Source: Paenibacillus xylanexedens
GTDB taxonomy: Bacteria > Bacillota > Bacilli > Paenibacillales > Paenibacillaceae
Assembly: GCF_007680605.1 (NCBI RefSeq)
Contig: NZ_VEIO01000001.1
Location: 2,671,276 to 2,735,275, forward strand
Length of the DNA: 64,000 nucleotides
Direction of reading: 5' to 3'
The notes beneath the pieces are model-generated. The model saw only the letters and a program-made list of their open reading frames with translations. It was not told where the DNA came from and did not search any database. The translations under genes were made by a program, and so were the position numbers. This document shows, one piece after another, positions 1-9,233 of the stretch (position 1 is the first letter of the stretch; each line of letters begins with the position of its first letter).

Positions 1-301
1 ACACATTAAATTTCAATTTGCCCACATTGACGTTCCCAAACACAGTGTCTCCCTTGAAGAGAAAAATATGTACGTTCGGCTTGATCACCGTTACTCGCTT
101 GTTACTATTGTCCCACCGAGCAATGCCTCCAGCCTCTCTTACAGGTACATAAGTCGTTCCATCAATCAAATAACCACCGTCAGACGCTTCCTTGCCGTTA
201 ATGAGCACACGAATCTTCTCGTTCACAGAGTCCGCAAATAATAAAGACCCGCCCAGCAAGGAGAATACCATGACACACAGCAGCACTCTTTTCCATTTCA
301 T
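1..301 (-). CDS. Secreted stalk-domain (copper amine oxidase N-terminal-like) protein, 3' end cut by window
   Basis: The frame opens with an ATG at 301 and runs off the left edge, so only the first 100 residues are visible. A signal peptide is clear: MKWKR, then a hydrophobic stretch ending near LLFADSV. After it come LINGKEA, GGYLIDGTTYVPVREA and the segment ending NKRVTV, the pattern of the copper amine oxidase N-terminal-like 'stalk' domain. In Paenibacillus this domain is common in exported proteins and is not an oxidase itself. A GGGAGG lies about 12 bases before the ATG. The function of the missing C-terminal part cannot be judged. Confidence 0.75.
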   Translation of the reverse strand, partial: MKWKRVLLCVMVFSLLGGSLLFADSVNEKIRVLINGKEASDGGYLIDGTTYVPVREAGGIARWDNSNKRVTVIKPNVHIFLFKGDTVFGNVNVGKLKFNV

Positions 302-431
302 CCCGTCAATATACCCTCCCTTGCTGTTAGCTTGTTTGTAGATTTATACTGCGAACGGCTCCACAAAGTTGCGCTGTTTTTCATCATTTTTCATTTTTTA
401 TCCAAAATATTTACCACGCTCTGGTAAACAC

Positions 432-463
432 AAAAAAAGGCTACCCTGTTTTCAGGATAACCT
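432..463 (-). terminator. Rho-independent terminator after the 503-703 gene
   Basis: On the minus strand AGGTTATCCTG pairs with CAGGGTAGCCT (allowing G-U pairs) and is followed by seven T's. Confidence 0.7.
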
Positions 464-502
464 ATGGTGTCGCATTTTATATATACGCCATTAGACGAAG
501 TA

Positions 503-703
503 TCATGAAGATACGTGGCGAGTGAGGATACAGGGAACCCCTTTGCCAACCGCCCCGCCTTCTCTCATTCGTGCAGCATATTCCGTCCCTCGTAAGCAAG
601 GTGTCTTGCAGCGTTCACATACATCGGATGTGACCAGCTTCATGGATACACGCATCTTGTCACTTTTTAACGCGGGAGCTTTCTTTCCTTTTGCCTTTGC
701 CAT
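503..703 (-). CDS. Small cysteine-containing conserved protein of unknown function
   Basis: 66 residues. The start is placed at the internal ATG giving MAKAKGKKAPAL, because the longer frame to 748 has no ribosome binding site and an unrelated-looking N-terminus. The body contains VCERCKTPC and, further on, GVPC, so four cysteines could bind a metal such as zinc; this is an inference from spacing only. The lysine-rich N-terminus suggests a cytosolic protein that may contact nucleic acid. Small proteins with this TSDVCERCKTPC core are, from memory, widespread hypothetical proteins in Paenibacillus. A terminator follows it. Function unknown. Confidence 0.65.
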   Translation of the reverse strand: MAKAKGKKAPALKSDKMRVSMKLVTSDVCERCKTPCLRGTEYAARMREGGAVGKGVPCILTRHVSS

Positions 704-868
704 CACGGATTCCCCATTTCCCATAATGCTGACTGAATAGTGCATCATATGGGGAAACGCCCAATTGTGTGCCTACCTTAAAAAACGTATTTAAATACTA
801 AAAAGATAACGAATAAAATACCACCGAGAATCAGCCAATTGCTGATCTAACGCGAAGCAAGTATAAGC

Positions 869-895
869 CAAAAACCTCCGAGTCTTCGGAGGTCT
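869..895 (-). terminator. Terminator of ohr
   Basis: Minus strand CCTCCGA-AGAC-TCGGAGG followed by TTTTT, about 50 bases after the ohr stop. Confidence 0.85.
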
Positions 896-947
896 TTGGC
901 TATTGCATTTATCTAATACTAAATGGAACGTTACGAAACCTGTCTGC

Positions 948-1367
948 TTACGCTTGCTCCACTTTAACGTTAACATTACCTTTGATCGCTTTGGAATAAG
1001 GGCAATATTCATGTGCAAGTTTCACAAATTTTTGTGCCGTTTCTTCATCCAGACCGAGAATTTTCACTTCCAGCTCAACATCCAGCTTTACACCACCATC
1101 TGCCGGGTCCGCTACCAAGGCAACCGTTGCAGATACTGTGCTGCGTTCAATCGTTACATTGTGCTTTTTCAATTGAAATTCCAACGCAGAGTTAAAACAT
1201 GCACTGTATCCTGCTGCAAACAGTTGCTCCGGGTTAGTCGCTGTTGTTACTTGACCTCCAAGTTCAGGGGGTGTAGCTACATCCATCATGAATACGTTAT
1301 CCGGGGATTGTACGATCCCTTGGCGTCCACCTGTATTAATAACTGTCGTTTCATATAGAGTTTTCAT
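948..1367 (-). CDS. ohr: Organic hydroperoxide resistance protein (Ohr, OsmC/Ohr family)
   Basis: Thiol peroxidase of 139 residues that reduces organic hydroperoxides in the cytosol. The full family length is present. The two redox cysteines are visible: one in YSACFNSAL near residue 57 and one in HEYCPYSKA near residue 121. The N-terminus (LYETTVINTGGRQG) and the ATNPEQLFAAGYSACF block are typical of Ohr rather than OsmC. GGAAGAGGAG precedes the ATG. It is a single-gene unit with its own promoter and terminator. The upstream inverted repeat suggests control by an OhrR (MarR-type) repressor; no ohrR gene lies beside it in this window. Confidence 0.93.
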   Translation of the reverse strand: MKTLYETTVINTGGRQGIVQSPDNVFMMDVATPPELGGQVTTATNPEQLFAAGYSACFNSALEFQLKKHNVTIERSTVSATVALVADPADGGVKLDVELEVKILGLDEETAQKFVKLAHEYCPYSKAIKGNVNVKVEQA

Positions 1368-1434
1368 ATTAAAATTCTCCTCTTCCGATTTAAAGTTTGT
1401 TATATGGTTTGAACATGTTTTCTTTTAACTTGTT

Positions 1435-1472
1435 TACAAATTGATTGTACACAATTAAATTAGGTTTGTAAA
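1435..1472 (-). promoter_or_regulatory. ohr promoter with OhrR-like operator
   Basis: On the minus strand a -35 TTTACA (1467-1472) and a -10 TACAAT (1444-1449) are separated by 17 bases. The -10 box sits inside TACAATCAATTTGTA (1435-1449), an inverted repeat with TACAA/TTGTA arms like the known OhrR operator. Blocking the -10 fits repression relieved by peroxides. Confidence 0.7.
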
Positions 1473-1499
1473 TAGTTTTTTGAAATAAACAAATGAAAT

Positions 1500-1528
1500 T
1501 AAAAAGAGCCACCTTGTAAGGTAGCTCT
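1500..1528 (-). terminator. Terminator of the CotH-family gene
   Basis: AGAGCTACCTT-AC-AAGGTGGCTCT on the minus strand, followed by TTTTTAATTT. Confidence 0.85.
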
Positions 1529-1608
1529 CTATATACTGATATCAGCCTAAAACATGCATGCGTTCATCCCATTATTTAGCTACGAAGGACAAGTCGGGCA
1601 ACTGAATC

Positions 1609-3318
1609 CTATTTGGTTGTTTCGGATTGCTCCGTTTTTTCACTCTGTTGATTTTGATTACCGGAATTACGATTGAACCCTGAGCCTCCGAATCCACCCC
1701 TCATTCCGTTTCCTTTGAGACCATCTCCCAATTTGGTTAGATCAACGGAAGATGCATCAATCAGTTTATCCGCACTCGCCTTTTGCCCTTCCGTAGTGGA
1801 AGGAATCGTTCCATCAAGCTGTCCTTGAATGCTCTCGGCACGTAACGTGCCTAATTTAGTCAATTCAGTAACAGCTTCTTTATACTTGTCATATGTCACA
1901 AACGCTGTAGCATCATTTTTAACGTAATCCGTAATCAGATTGTTTAACGTCTGTACCGTCTGCTGGAATTTTCCGTTTGCAAAATAACCATCAACGATCT
2001 CCTGCAAGTATTCATGGTACTTCGCTTTGTACTCAGGAACCTCCAGCAACTTGCTTAGAATCGGCCGTTCTTCCATCGTTACGCCTGATAACGGGGTATC
2101 AATGGCAAGATTGACCACATCGGATGCGGAACCTGCCTGGAATCCACCAAAAGCCATATTGTAGTCCCATGGCAACATACTGATCTTGCCGTTATTCTCG
2201 TATAAATAATAGTTATGCCCCATATTGGATGTGTAACTATCCATGTTCACAACCACATTATGAGCCGCAAAATATTTGAGCACAGCATCCACATCTACAT
2301 ATTTCTCAAGATCGGTGCCGGCATTTAAGTTTTTGAGTGCCTCAACCACACGTTGTTCATCTTCTTCCGTCGTTTTGGTCTTTGCATTATCAAAAATGCC
2401 AGCATAACTGGACACTTTATCATCCGTATACACTAAGGATACGCCGTTCGTGCCGCCATTCATTCCACCGCCTCTTCCGAATCCGCGACCACCCTCCCCG
2501 CGAGTGTTGGCAGTCTGAGAGTTAGCATCGCCTGTTCCTGCACCTGTATCACTTGGCGGTTCCATGCCTTCAGGAGGCTGACGGTCTCCCATCCCTCCCA
2601 CATCCCCTTCTGCTGGCGGGTTCCCCATTCCCATTGGATTTCCCATTCCGCCCGCTCCCATATTGCCATCGTTATTGGGCTTGTAGATTTCTCCTTCACC
2701 ATTCTTCGCGCGTGCCAGATATCCGCTGTCTATGTCTTCAACAGCCAAATATAAGCCCCACGCCTTACCGTTGACGTTAATGTTGGCAAAAGAAAACAGC
2801 GGTGCATCCACTCCGATAAAACTCATGATGTCATAGCTGAGATACTCTTTCATATAACTGGCGTCAGAAATCATATTATTCACGACCATTTTGTCGAGAC
2901 CATTCCAGGTCTGCCCTTTGACGTATTCGTCAAACTTGATTTTGAAACTATACCGATCCGTTGTATCGTCTCCTGCCACTTGTCTTAAACTTGAGTTTCC
3001 TTTAGCTCGAATGCCTACATCTTTAATCGTTGTTCCGTTAATCGTTACATTTGCCTTGATATAGTTCTCCTCTGTTGCCGTATCCAGCATTTCCTGCCAT
3101 ACATCCTCATCTACATCAATGGAGAAAGACATCACTTCCGTTTTATTAAAGTTTTGTGCGTAATTCACCGTTTCCGTCTGAACTTCTGTGGATGGGTTCT
3201 CTGTAGTTGTAGTCGTTGTTGTTGTTTGCAGAGCTCCACTCTCATTGCTACAAGCCGCTAATAACATCGAAGCAATCACTGTAGTTGCTATAACATTTCG
3301 CCATTGGTTGTTTATCAT
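1609..3318 (-). CDS. CotH-family lipoprotein kinase
   Basis: 569 residues. The N-terminus is a lipoprotein signal with the lipobox LLAAC, so the mature protein should be anchored outside the membrane; a Thr run follows. CotH-family landmarks are visible in order: GIRAKGNSS (about residue 103), KIKFDEY, a VVNNMISDASYMKEYLSYD block, WGLYLAVEDID, and HNYYLYENNGKISMLPWDYN, whose Asp lies in the DFG-like metal-binding position of CotH kinases. Residues about 215-295 are a Gly/Met/Pro-rich low-complexity insertion, and the C-terminus is Gly/Gln-rich. CotH in Bacillus phosphorylates spore coat proteins. The exported lipoprotein form with low-complexity inserts is a separate branch whose substrate is not known to me. 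Confidence 0.88.
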   Translation of the reverse strand: MINNQWRNVIATTVIASMLLAACSNESGALQTTTTTTTTENPSTEVQTETVNYAQNFNKTEVMSFSIDVDEDVWQEMLDTATEENYIKANVTINGTTIKDVGIRAKGNSSLRQVAGDDTTDRYSFKIKFDEYVKGQTWNGLDKMVVNNMISDASYMKEYLSYDIMSFIGVDAPLFSFANINVNGKAWGLYLAVEDIDSGYLARAKNGEGEIYKPNNDGNMGAGGMGNPMGMGNPPAEGDVGGMGDRQPPEGMEPPSDTGAGTGDANSQTANTRGEGGRGFGRGGGMNGGTNGVSLVYTDDKVSSYAGIFDNAKTKTTEEDEQRVVEALKNLNAGTDLEKYVDVDAVLKYFAAHNVVVNMDSYTSNMGHNYYLYENNGKISMLPWDYNMAFGGFQAGSASDVVNLAIDTPLSGVTMEERPILSKLLEVPEYKAKYHEYLQEIVDGYFANGKFQQTVQTLNNLITDYVKNDATAFVTYDKYKEAVTELTKLGTLRAESIQGQLDGTIPSTTEGQKASADKLIDASSVDLTKLGDGLKGNGMRGGFGGSGFNRNSGNQNQQSEKTEQSETTK

Positions 3319-3399
3319 GCCATTTCCCGCCTTTTGTTCTCTTTTAAATTCCTGCTACAGAGAAGTTTAAAAGAGAAACCTTAAATGGAACTGAACAGG

Positions 3400-3427
3400 C
3401 AAAAAGAGCCACCTTATAGGCGACTCT
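3400..3427 (-). terminator. Terminator of the M1 peptidase gene
   Basis: Minus strand AGAGTCGCC-TATAA-GGTGGCTCT, nine pairs with G-U, then TTTTT. Confidence 0.75.
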
Positions 3428-3473
3428 TTATTAACATTTCTATTTTTATGGTTCTATTTTATTGTAAAATGTA

Positions 3474-5705
3474 TCATTCGACTTTTTTGCTATCTTTCAA
3501 TTTACCGTTGCCATCCAGCTCATAGGATTGGTAAATGTCATTAGAGAGCGTTAGAGATTCCAGAATCTTCTCCATAAAGGACGCTGAAGCCTTGTCACTG
3601 AGATGGTCGCCATTCCAATAGTAATGAATCATAAGACGATTCTGATTGTATGGATGTTTAATGACATATGCTCCCGAATGTCCAGATACGTTCATGGCCT
3701 CTTTCCAGTCCAAACCGATATCACTTGCCCGGACCATCATATTTTTTTTCAAAGCTTGAACCAAGCCATTCGACTTCGCATTACCAACAAGAATGAGGTT
3801 ACTACTGCCAATCTCACGTTTCAGCTTCTGCTTCAACTGTTTTCGATCCCGAACTACATTGTACTTCATGCCAAATACATCGAAAATCTGAGTTAACTGG
3901 CTGGCCGCTTGTTCCTGTTGTTTCGCCGCTTCTTTGCTTACTTGATCTCCAAGTACAATGGTTAACGGCTCTCCTCGGAAGGACTTTTCCATTAAACGAA
4001 TCATCACTTCGTAAGGCAGATCGGGAACGTTGTTCACCACTCCTTCATACTGCGGCTGATAGACATCATGCATATATGCTGCAAGTTCCTTCTCAGACAT
4101 TTGATATTCTTGCTTAAGCTCAAATCCCGGTTTCCTTAAAGCGTTTTCCATGTCCTGACGCTGTTCTTTACCAAGCACATCCTCAATGGTACCAAGTAAT
4201 CCATCTATTGTAGCGTTTTGGTAGACAAAGCGATGAAAATATTCCTTCATAAACGCATCAAATTTGGGTTCACCAACAGAACGGTATAATTGATATATGG
4301 CCTGACGACCCTTTTGATAAAATACATAATCAGCCATTTCTCCTACTTGTTCATTCGTTGAGGCGATTGGCAGATCAATAGGTGATGGATCAAGCTGAAT
4401 CGATCTGAAACCTCCCAGCTTATTGCCCTGCTTTTCTAAAAAATACACCGTGGAGAACTCGGCAAAACCTTCATCCAGAAAGGATTCCGTTTCTGAGTTG
4501 TTCCCGATCAAAGCATGGAACCACTGATGTGCAATCTCATGCACAAACGTGGTATCGTTTTCTGGTAATAACTCCGCAGCACGCTCCGGCATTTGGATTA
4601 ATCTTGAGTATTCAACGCCAAAACCATCCACATAAGTTTCAATAATCCGAAATTCGGGATACGGATATTTACCATATTTCTCATTGTAAAAAGCGATGAC
4701 TTTAAATGCATAATCGATGTATTTGTCCACCGCCGCTTTTTTGGCAGGGTCATCATCCGAATAAAAATATTCCACGGTAAGACCATCACGCGTCTCACGT
4801 TCTACCTTTAAATTAGGACCAGCAAAAAAAGCAAATTCTCTGGTGTTCGCAGCATGTGATGTAACCACTTTCCGCCCTTGTTCAGCACTGTCTTGGGAAG
4901 TAATATCTCCCGGCATGACCATCTGATATAACTCAGGCACATTGAACTCAACATCGAAATCCGATGAGGTATAGTAATCACTCTCGAATGAAGTGCTGTA
5001 CGGTGTCTTGTTCCATTGATGCGTGTTCTCGTCATACACAGACATCACCGGAAACCAATGTGCTCCGTTGATCTGATCCTTATAATAAGATACTCGCTGC
5101 ATACCATAAGGAATATCGAGTAGAAAATCTATCTGGAAGGTAATCGACTGACCCGGTTGCAAAGGTGCCTTCAATTGTACACGTAATGCCTGATTTTTCT
5201 TATCGAAGAGGAGCTTCTCCCCTTGTTTCGTCACTTTCACAATATCCATTCCGCCCAAGAAATCTGATGCTTTCTTTTCCGGGTGTTCTTTGGCTATTTG
5301 CTCATTCTGGCCTGTATACATGATCGTTTGTGTTGCTTTGGATCGATTAGCATCTGCATAGGTATGCATGACCAACTCTTGAAGGGTATCTTTGCTCGTA
5401 TTCAGGTAGGTCACGGTCTGGCTACCCTCTATTGTCATGTTTTTTTCGTCCAGACGTGCTTTGATCTGGTACTGAATCGGGGATTGATCTTGAGACATGG
5501 CTTGTTGTGAGCGCATGCGAAAAGCCTGTTGCATCTGGAACGTGTTCTGTGTTGTCTCAGCACTGGCAGTTAAACTGTCCCCCTCCGAGGAGGTGGCATA
5601 CGTAGTATGGATGAATGAGGATGTTGTGAGCGCCAGCACCAGTGTGCTTAGTACGGCCTTTTTAATCACGTTTTTGTTAGTAGATCGGGTTTTGGAAGCG
5701 TGCAT
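3474..5705 (-). CDS. Secreted M1-family metallopeptidase (gluzincin)
   Basis: 743 residues with a signal peptide (hydrophobic segment about residues 15-37, ending ATTYA/SSEG region). The zinc site HEIAHQWFH lies near residue 387 and the third ligand Glu in FLDEGFAEF follows about 18 residues later, the HEXXH-18-E arrangement of M1 aminopeptidases. The N-terminal half is beta-rich with DGFGVEYSRLIQMP near residue 365, matching the GAMEN-like substrate loop region though the classic GAMEN string is not seen. The last 250 residues are an additional domain without obvious motifs. AGAAGGAGAG precedes the ATG. It probably trims extracellular peptides. It is monocistronic with its own terminator. 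Confidence 0.85.
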   Translation of the reverse strand: MHASKTRSTNKNVIKKAVLSTLVLALTTSSFIHTTYATSSEGDSLTASAETTQNTFQMQQAFRMRSQQAMSQDQSPIQYQIKARLDEKNMTIEGSQTVTYLNTSKDTLQELVMHTYADANRSKATQTIMYTGQNEQIAKEHPEKKASDFLGGMDIVKVTKQGEKLLFDKKNQALRVQLKAPLQPGQSITFQIDFLLDIPYGMQRVSYYKDQINGAHWFPVMSVYDENTHQWNKTPYSTSFESDYYTSSDFDVEFNVPELYQMVMPGDITSQDSAEQGRKVVTSHAANTREFAFFAGPNLKVERETRDGLTVEYFYSDDDPAKKAAVDKYIDYAFKVIAFYNEKYGKYPYPEFRIIETYVDGFGVEYSRLIQMPERAAELLPENDTTFVHEIAHQWFHALIGNNSETESFLDEGFAEFSTVYFLEKQGNKLGGFRSIQLDPSPIDLPIASTNEQVGEMADYVFYQKGRQAIYQLYRSVGEPKFDAFMKEYFHRFVYQNATIDGLLGTIEDVLGKEQRQDMENALRKPGFELKQEYQMSEKELAAYMHDVYQPQYEGVVNNVPDLPYEVMIRLMEKSFRGEPLTIVLGDQVSKEAAKQQEQAASQLTQIFDVFGMKYNVVRDRKQLKQKLKREIGSSNLILVGNAKSNGLVQALKKNMMVRASDIGLDWKEAMNVSGHSGAYVIKHPYNQNRLMIHYYWNGDHLSDKASASFMEKILESLTLSNDIYQSYELDGNGKLKDSKKVE

Positions 5706-5797
5706 TTTCTCTCTCCTTCTGTTGTACGTTCTTAACTACAACAATAAGAGATCAACCTTACGTTGAATTTAGGTTTGGTTTAAATTTTGTTTAAAAA

Positions 5798-5829
5798 TAA
5801 AAAAAGAAGTCCTGCTATGCAAGACTTCT
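5798..5829 (-). terminator. Terminator after the serine recombinase gene
   Basis: Minus strand GAAGTCTTGC-ATA-GCAGGACTTC followed by TTTTTTT. Confidence 0.85.
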
Positions 5830-5864
5830 CACATATGATCAGTAGTGCACTCCACTCCCCTGTG

Positions 5865-7490
5865 TCAACTCCCTGAATATTTACTTTCACTCGATGAATG
5901 TCCCAAGATTTCTTTAATTCTACCCTTAATCTCTACGGAGATTTTCTCTTTGCTGACGTAAATAACATCAATTAGTGTACTTAACATCATTTTCTTCTTT
6001 TCCATTGACGCTTCATCAAAAACATCTTGCCAAACCGGAATATACTCCATTAATGTTTCCAGTTCAGACAATTCAATCTTTTTATAGGATAGTATTCTTT
6101 CAGTTTCATTCATTTCATTGGTAGTTTGCGTAATCTCCAATTCCTTCTTCTTGATAAGATCATTAAGCATCTTTGGTTTGAAGGCGCTTTTGCCCATAAT
6201 TGATTTGGGGACTTCGGCGTTAAGAACAGATAGCTCATTATAATGTTCTTCAAGTATACACTGTAGCTTCTTAATTTTTTTCTCTTCCTCATTTGATATT
6301 TTCTTTTTGATCAAAACTATCTCCGAACTAAAATCTATTGTTTCGAGTTGATTTAAGTGACTATTTACTTGCTTCATTACTTGTCTCTCAACCATCTTAG
6401 TCGAGAAAGTAGCTTGACCGCTACAATCGGTTTTCCCTTGTAATTTTCCGGTGCACCGATAGCTTTTATTTTGATTGTATCTAAGTATTTCTCCATTTGC
6501 AGCCTTATATTTATTCACAAATGTTGTTGAAGTTAGCCTTGAGTTACAACACCCGCATCTCGCTATTCCAGTTAAAAGTAAACTTCCTTTTGTGCTCATC
6601 GGCACGGAATTATCATTGTTTTGCTTACTTTTGGGATTCTTTTTTTCTCTAATATCTTGAGCTGAATTCCACTCTTCTTCGGATATTATCATTAATTCAG
6701 GTATAGGTTCAGAGAATACGGCATCTCCCGATCCTCTCCTGTATCTCATTATTCCTTTATAGATAGGGTTTTTAAGTATGACATTCACAGTAGCCGCACC
6801 CCACTGTTTAGCCTTTCTTGTGGGAATATTCTCTTCGTTCAACAATTTAGCTATCCTTAGTTGTCCGTATCCTTCGTCTAGTACCAGTCGGAACATCCTT
6901 TGCACAACCAAAGACTCTTCTTCGTGTATTACTAATTTAAGCAACACCTTGCCCTTTTTATTAAATTTGCCGGAATCAACACTTCTATACCCGTATGGTA
7001 TACCGCCACCTCTAAATATGCCATCTTCCACCATTTGCATATGCTTTTCGTTCACGCGATTAGAAGTTCTTCTACTTTCTCCGCTCGACTGCCAGAATCT
7101 AAGATAGTTCATCACCCTATCTGTATTTTCTTCAATTTTTTGCTGCCCTTCTATTACAGACCACATTTCAATTCCTCTGTTTACAAACCACTCAAGTACA
7201 AATGGTGTCTCATCATCTTTTCTGCCTAATCTATCAAACATGAATACTAGCAATACATCGAATAATCCATTTTCAGCATCATCTTTAGCCTGTCTAATTA
7301 CATCTCGGTTGGAAGCAGATACTTTAAAACCTGAGACTCCTCTTTCAGAATATTCTTTTACTAACTTCCATCCCTCCTGCTTTTCAATCATTCTTCTACA
7401 AGCTCGCTGCTGCATTGGTATATCATTTCCATCCAACTGTCCTTTTGTAGATACACGATATAGGGTTGCAACGCGTTTAATTTGCTTCAA
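5865..7490 (-). CDS. Large serine recombinase / site-specific integrase
   Basis: 541 residues. The N-terminal catalytic domain has the nucleophile Ser14 in ATLYRVSTKGQ, then the FMFDRLGRKDD block. A recombinase domain follows (GGIPYGYRSVD, LVIHEEESLVVQRMF), then a zinc ribbon with CGCC and YRCTGK...DCSG cysteines around residues 310-360, and a long coiled coil (about 395-470). Such enzymes integrate and excise phages, ICEs and small mobile elements. Its AT-rich codon use differs from the flanking genes, which points to transfer. No other phage or transfer genes are adjacent, so it is either a stand-alone integrase or the remnant of a lost element. A tRNA-Val lies 250 bases upstream, but large serine recombinases do not usually target tRNAs. 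Confidence 0.9.
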   Translation of the reverse strand: MKQIKRVATLYRVSTKGQLDGNDIPMQQRACRRMIEKQEGWKLVKEYSERGVSGFKVSASNRDVIRQAKDDAENGLFDVLLVFMFDRLGRKDDETPFVLEWFVNRGIEMWSVIEGQQKIEENTDRVMNYLRFWQSSGESRRTSNRVNEKHMQMVEDGIFRGGGIPYGYRSVDSGKFNKKGKVLLKLVIHEEESLVVQRMFRLVLDEGYGQLRIAKLLNEENIPTRKAKQWGAATVNVILKNPIYKGIMRYRRGSGDAVFSEPIPELMIISEEEWNSAQDIREKKNPKSKQNNDNSVPMSTKGSLLLTGIARCGCCNSRLTSTTFVNKYKAANGEILRYNQNKSYRCTGKLQGKTDCSGQATFSTKMVERQVMKQVNSHLNQLETIDFSSEIVLIKKKISNEEEKKIKKLQCILEEHYNELSVLNAEVPKSIMGKSAFKPKMLNDLIKKKELEITQTTNEMNETERILSYKKIELSELETLMEYIPVWQDVFDEASMEKKKMMLSTLIDVIYVSKEKISVEIKGRIKEILGHSSSESKYSGS

Positions 7491-7689
7491 TTAATTCACC
7501 ACCATATCTTTTTTCTGTTATATATTTTAGAACTCCCTATTGCTACTTTTACAATTAACTAGTACTTCAATTATAGCATTAAATCAATAAGACATATTAA
7601 AGACCACCCCATATTTTTGTAGGTAGTCTTCTGGTTCGTACCATATACAGTTATCTTGGATAATTTTTTCATTTCAATTAAGATAAAGC

Positions 7690-7716
7690 AAAAAACAGCC
7701 GTTTAGAGGCTGTCTT
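7690..7716 (-). terminator. Terminator after tRNA-Val
   Basis: Minus strand ACAGCC-TCTAAAC-GGCTGT followed by TTTTTTGC, 25 bases after the tRNA. Confidence 0.75.
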
Positions 7717-7740
7717 GGCTGTGAAATATTGTTTTATGTA

Positions 7741-7812
7741 TAGGACGAGTGGGGATCGAACCCACGACCCTTACCCTGTCAAGATAATGCTCTCCCGCTG
7801 AGCTATCGCCCT
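7741..7812 (-). tRNA. tRNA-Val (anticodon GAC)
   Basis: 72 bases that fold into a full cloverleaf. The acceptor stem AGGGCGA pairs with TCGTCCT (one G-U pair), the D arm is GCTC/GAGC, the anticodon arm is TTATC-TTGACAG-GGTAA and the T arm is GTGGG-TTCGATC-CCCAC. CCA is not encoded. It stands alone rather than in a tRNA cluster, has an unusual A1-U72 first pair and lies next to the serine recombinase, so an element-borne origin is possible. Confidence 0.85.
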
Positions 7813-8005
7813 TCATTAACTAGATTATATACAGTTACAATTAATGACTCATTTTGCCACCTCATATCTAAATCAAACTCGAATGAAGTAACAGTATCAT
7901 ACCAAGTAAACGCGTTCATTGTCAATCATTAAATTGGTTTTAAATCATCCATATTGGAGCACAATAATGGAAAGATTACGATATTCTGCATGAGGAGAAT
8001 GTATA

Positions 8006-8290
8006 ATGATGATGAATAAAAATACTGACCAATCGCTTAATACACGCCATAACAATAAACAACTTAATAAATACTGGAAGCTCACTGCTACTCATGTTGC
8101 TGTTTTGCTCCTTCTCGCCTGTACCTTAACCGGTTGCAGGCTGGAACGGGACGAGCATACGGTACAATTTCAGCAATTGCAACAACCGAATGAACAAAAT
8201 GAATCGTTGCCTGTCTGGATGGACGTCTACTCCAAATCCGTAAATCAAGAGGTATATTCCCCTCAGGGAAACAATGAGTTTTTGCCTTAA
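8006..8290 (+). CDS. Small lipoprotein of unknown function
   Basis: 94 residues. A long polar N-terminus leads to a hydrophobic segment ending in the lipobox LTGC near residue 44, so the mature part (about 50 residues, Gln/Asn/Glu-rich) should be tethered to the outer face of the membrane. GAGGAG stands eight bases before the first of three ATG/ATG-like codons, supporting this start. No family is recognised. It has no operon partner on the same strand and no clear terminator. Confidence 0.6.
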   Translation: MMMNKNTDQSLNTRHNNKQLNKYWKLTATHVAVLLLLACTLTGCRLERDEHTVQFQQLQQPNEQNESLPVWMDVYSKSVNQEVYSPQGNNEFLP

Positions 8291-8409
8291 GTAACAGAGT
8301 CAGATCAAAAGCCTTGACCAGAATCATTTATCCGCTTGTATCGATATATTTAAGTCAGTTCAAAATCCAATCAACCCTGTCCTTAACCTTACCCATCAGG
8401 AGTATATAC

Positions 8410-8523
8410 TCACTCTTCTTCATCCCATTTGCGTGAGTATGCCTTCTTGGTCACATAGTATAACAAAGCGATCATGCCCGCCGACATAAGCAACGTAATG
8501 GTCATAATAGCCGCCATTCCCAT
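8410..8523 (-). CDS. 37-residue single-pass membrane peptide
   Basis: A short frame starting at an ATG at 8523 behind an excellent ribosome binding site (GGAGGGGGAG). The product begins MGMAAIMTITLLMSAGM, one hydrophobic helix of about 20 residues, followed by a basic stretch YVTKKAYSRKW and an acidic DEEE end. Charge distribution suggests an N-out or N-terminal anchor with a cytoplasmic tail. The strong Shine-Dalgarno sequence and intact frame make it a credible gene; function unknown. Confidence 0.55.
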   Translation of the reverse strand: MGMAAIMTITLLMSAGMIALLYYVTKKAYSRKWDEEE

Positions 8524-8640
8524 AACTCTCCCCCTCCTTCAAAGCCCCAATATGTACCAAACTTAACTATACAGGAAAAGCATTTTTTTGTATAATGCAG
8601 TCTGAACTTGTGCGCATGGAGCAGAAAGAAGGAATCGAAT

Positions 8641-9084
8641 TTGGCAGCAGAGATAAGTTATGTCACGACAGAAGAAGAATTGAAGCAAGCTCTTGAGATT
8701 CGCCGTCAGGTTTTTGTCATTGAGCAACAGGTGCCCGAGGAACTTGAAATAGATCAATACGATGTTATCAGTCCTGATGTGCATCATGTATTGCTTCATA
8801 CTGATGGGCAGGCTGTCGCAACAGGTCGTCTGATCTATTACAGCAAAGATACGGCCAAAATGCAGCGCATTGCTGTTCTGGAGTCCTACCGTTCGTTCGG
8901 GTATGGACGTGTGCTCCTGTTAGCGATGGAGGAGCTTGCTCGTGAGCTTGGATTAACCTATTCGCTCCTGGATGCCCAGTGTCAGGCGCAAAAATTTTAC
9001 GATAAACTCGGTTATGAAGTGGTTTCGGAGGAACCTTTTTACGATGCCGATATCCTGCATGTCCGTATGAGAAAAAGCTTGTAG
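8641..9084 (+). CDS. GNAT-family N-acetyltransferase (YjcF-like)
   Basis: 147 residues from a TTG start; AGAAGGA lies seven bases upstream, and a longer frame from a TTG at 8608 lacks such a site. The fold pattern of YjcF-type GNAT proteins is clear: EIRRQVFVIEQQVPEE near the N-terminus, ATGRLIYYS, the acetyl-CoA loop QRIAVLESYRSFGYGRVLL, and DAQCQAQKFYDKLGYEV near the end. These enzymes move an acetyl group from acetyl-CoA to an amine; the substrate of this branch is not known. Single gene. Confidence 0.85.
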   Translation: MAAEISYVTTEEELKQALEIRRQVFVIEQQVPEELEIDQYDVISPDVHHVLLHTDGQAVATGRLIYYSKDTAKMQRIAVLESYRSFGYGRVLLLAMEELARELGLTYSLLDAQCQAQKFYDKLGYEVVSEEPFYDADILHVRMRKSL

Positions 9085-9233
9085 GCCAGCACAACTCAAC
9101 AACACAGGCGCTATATACATTACGTAGCTATTCTCGGAATGTGGAATGTTGCAAAGAATGCATACTTCTCGCGAGTTCGGACAGGCTAACAGGGTAAACC
9201 TATTCCCATTTGGTCATAGAAGGAGAGTGTGAC

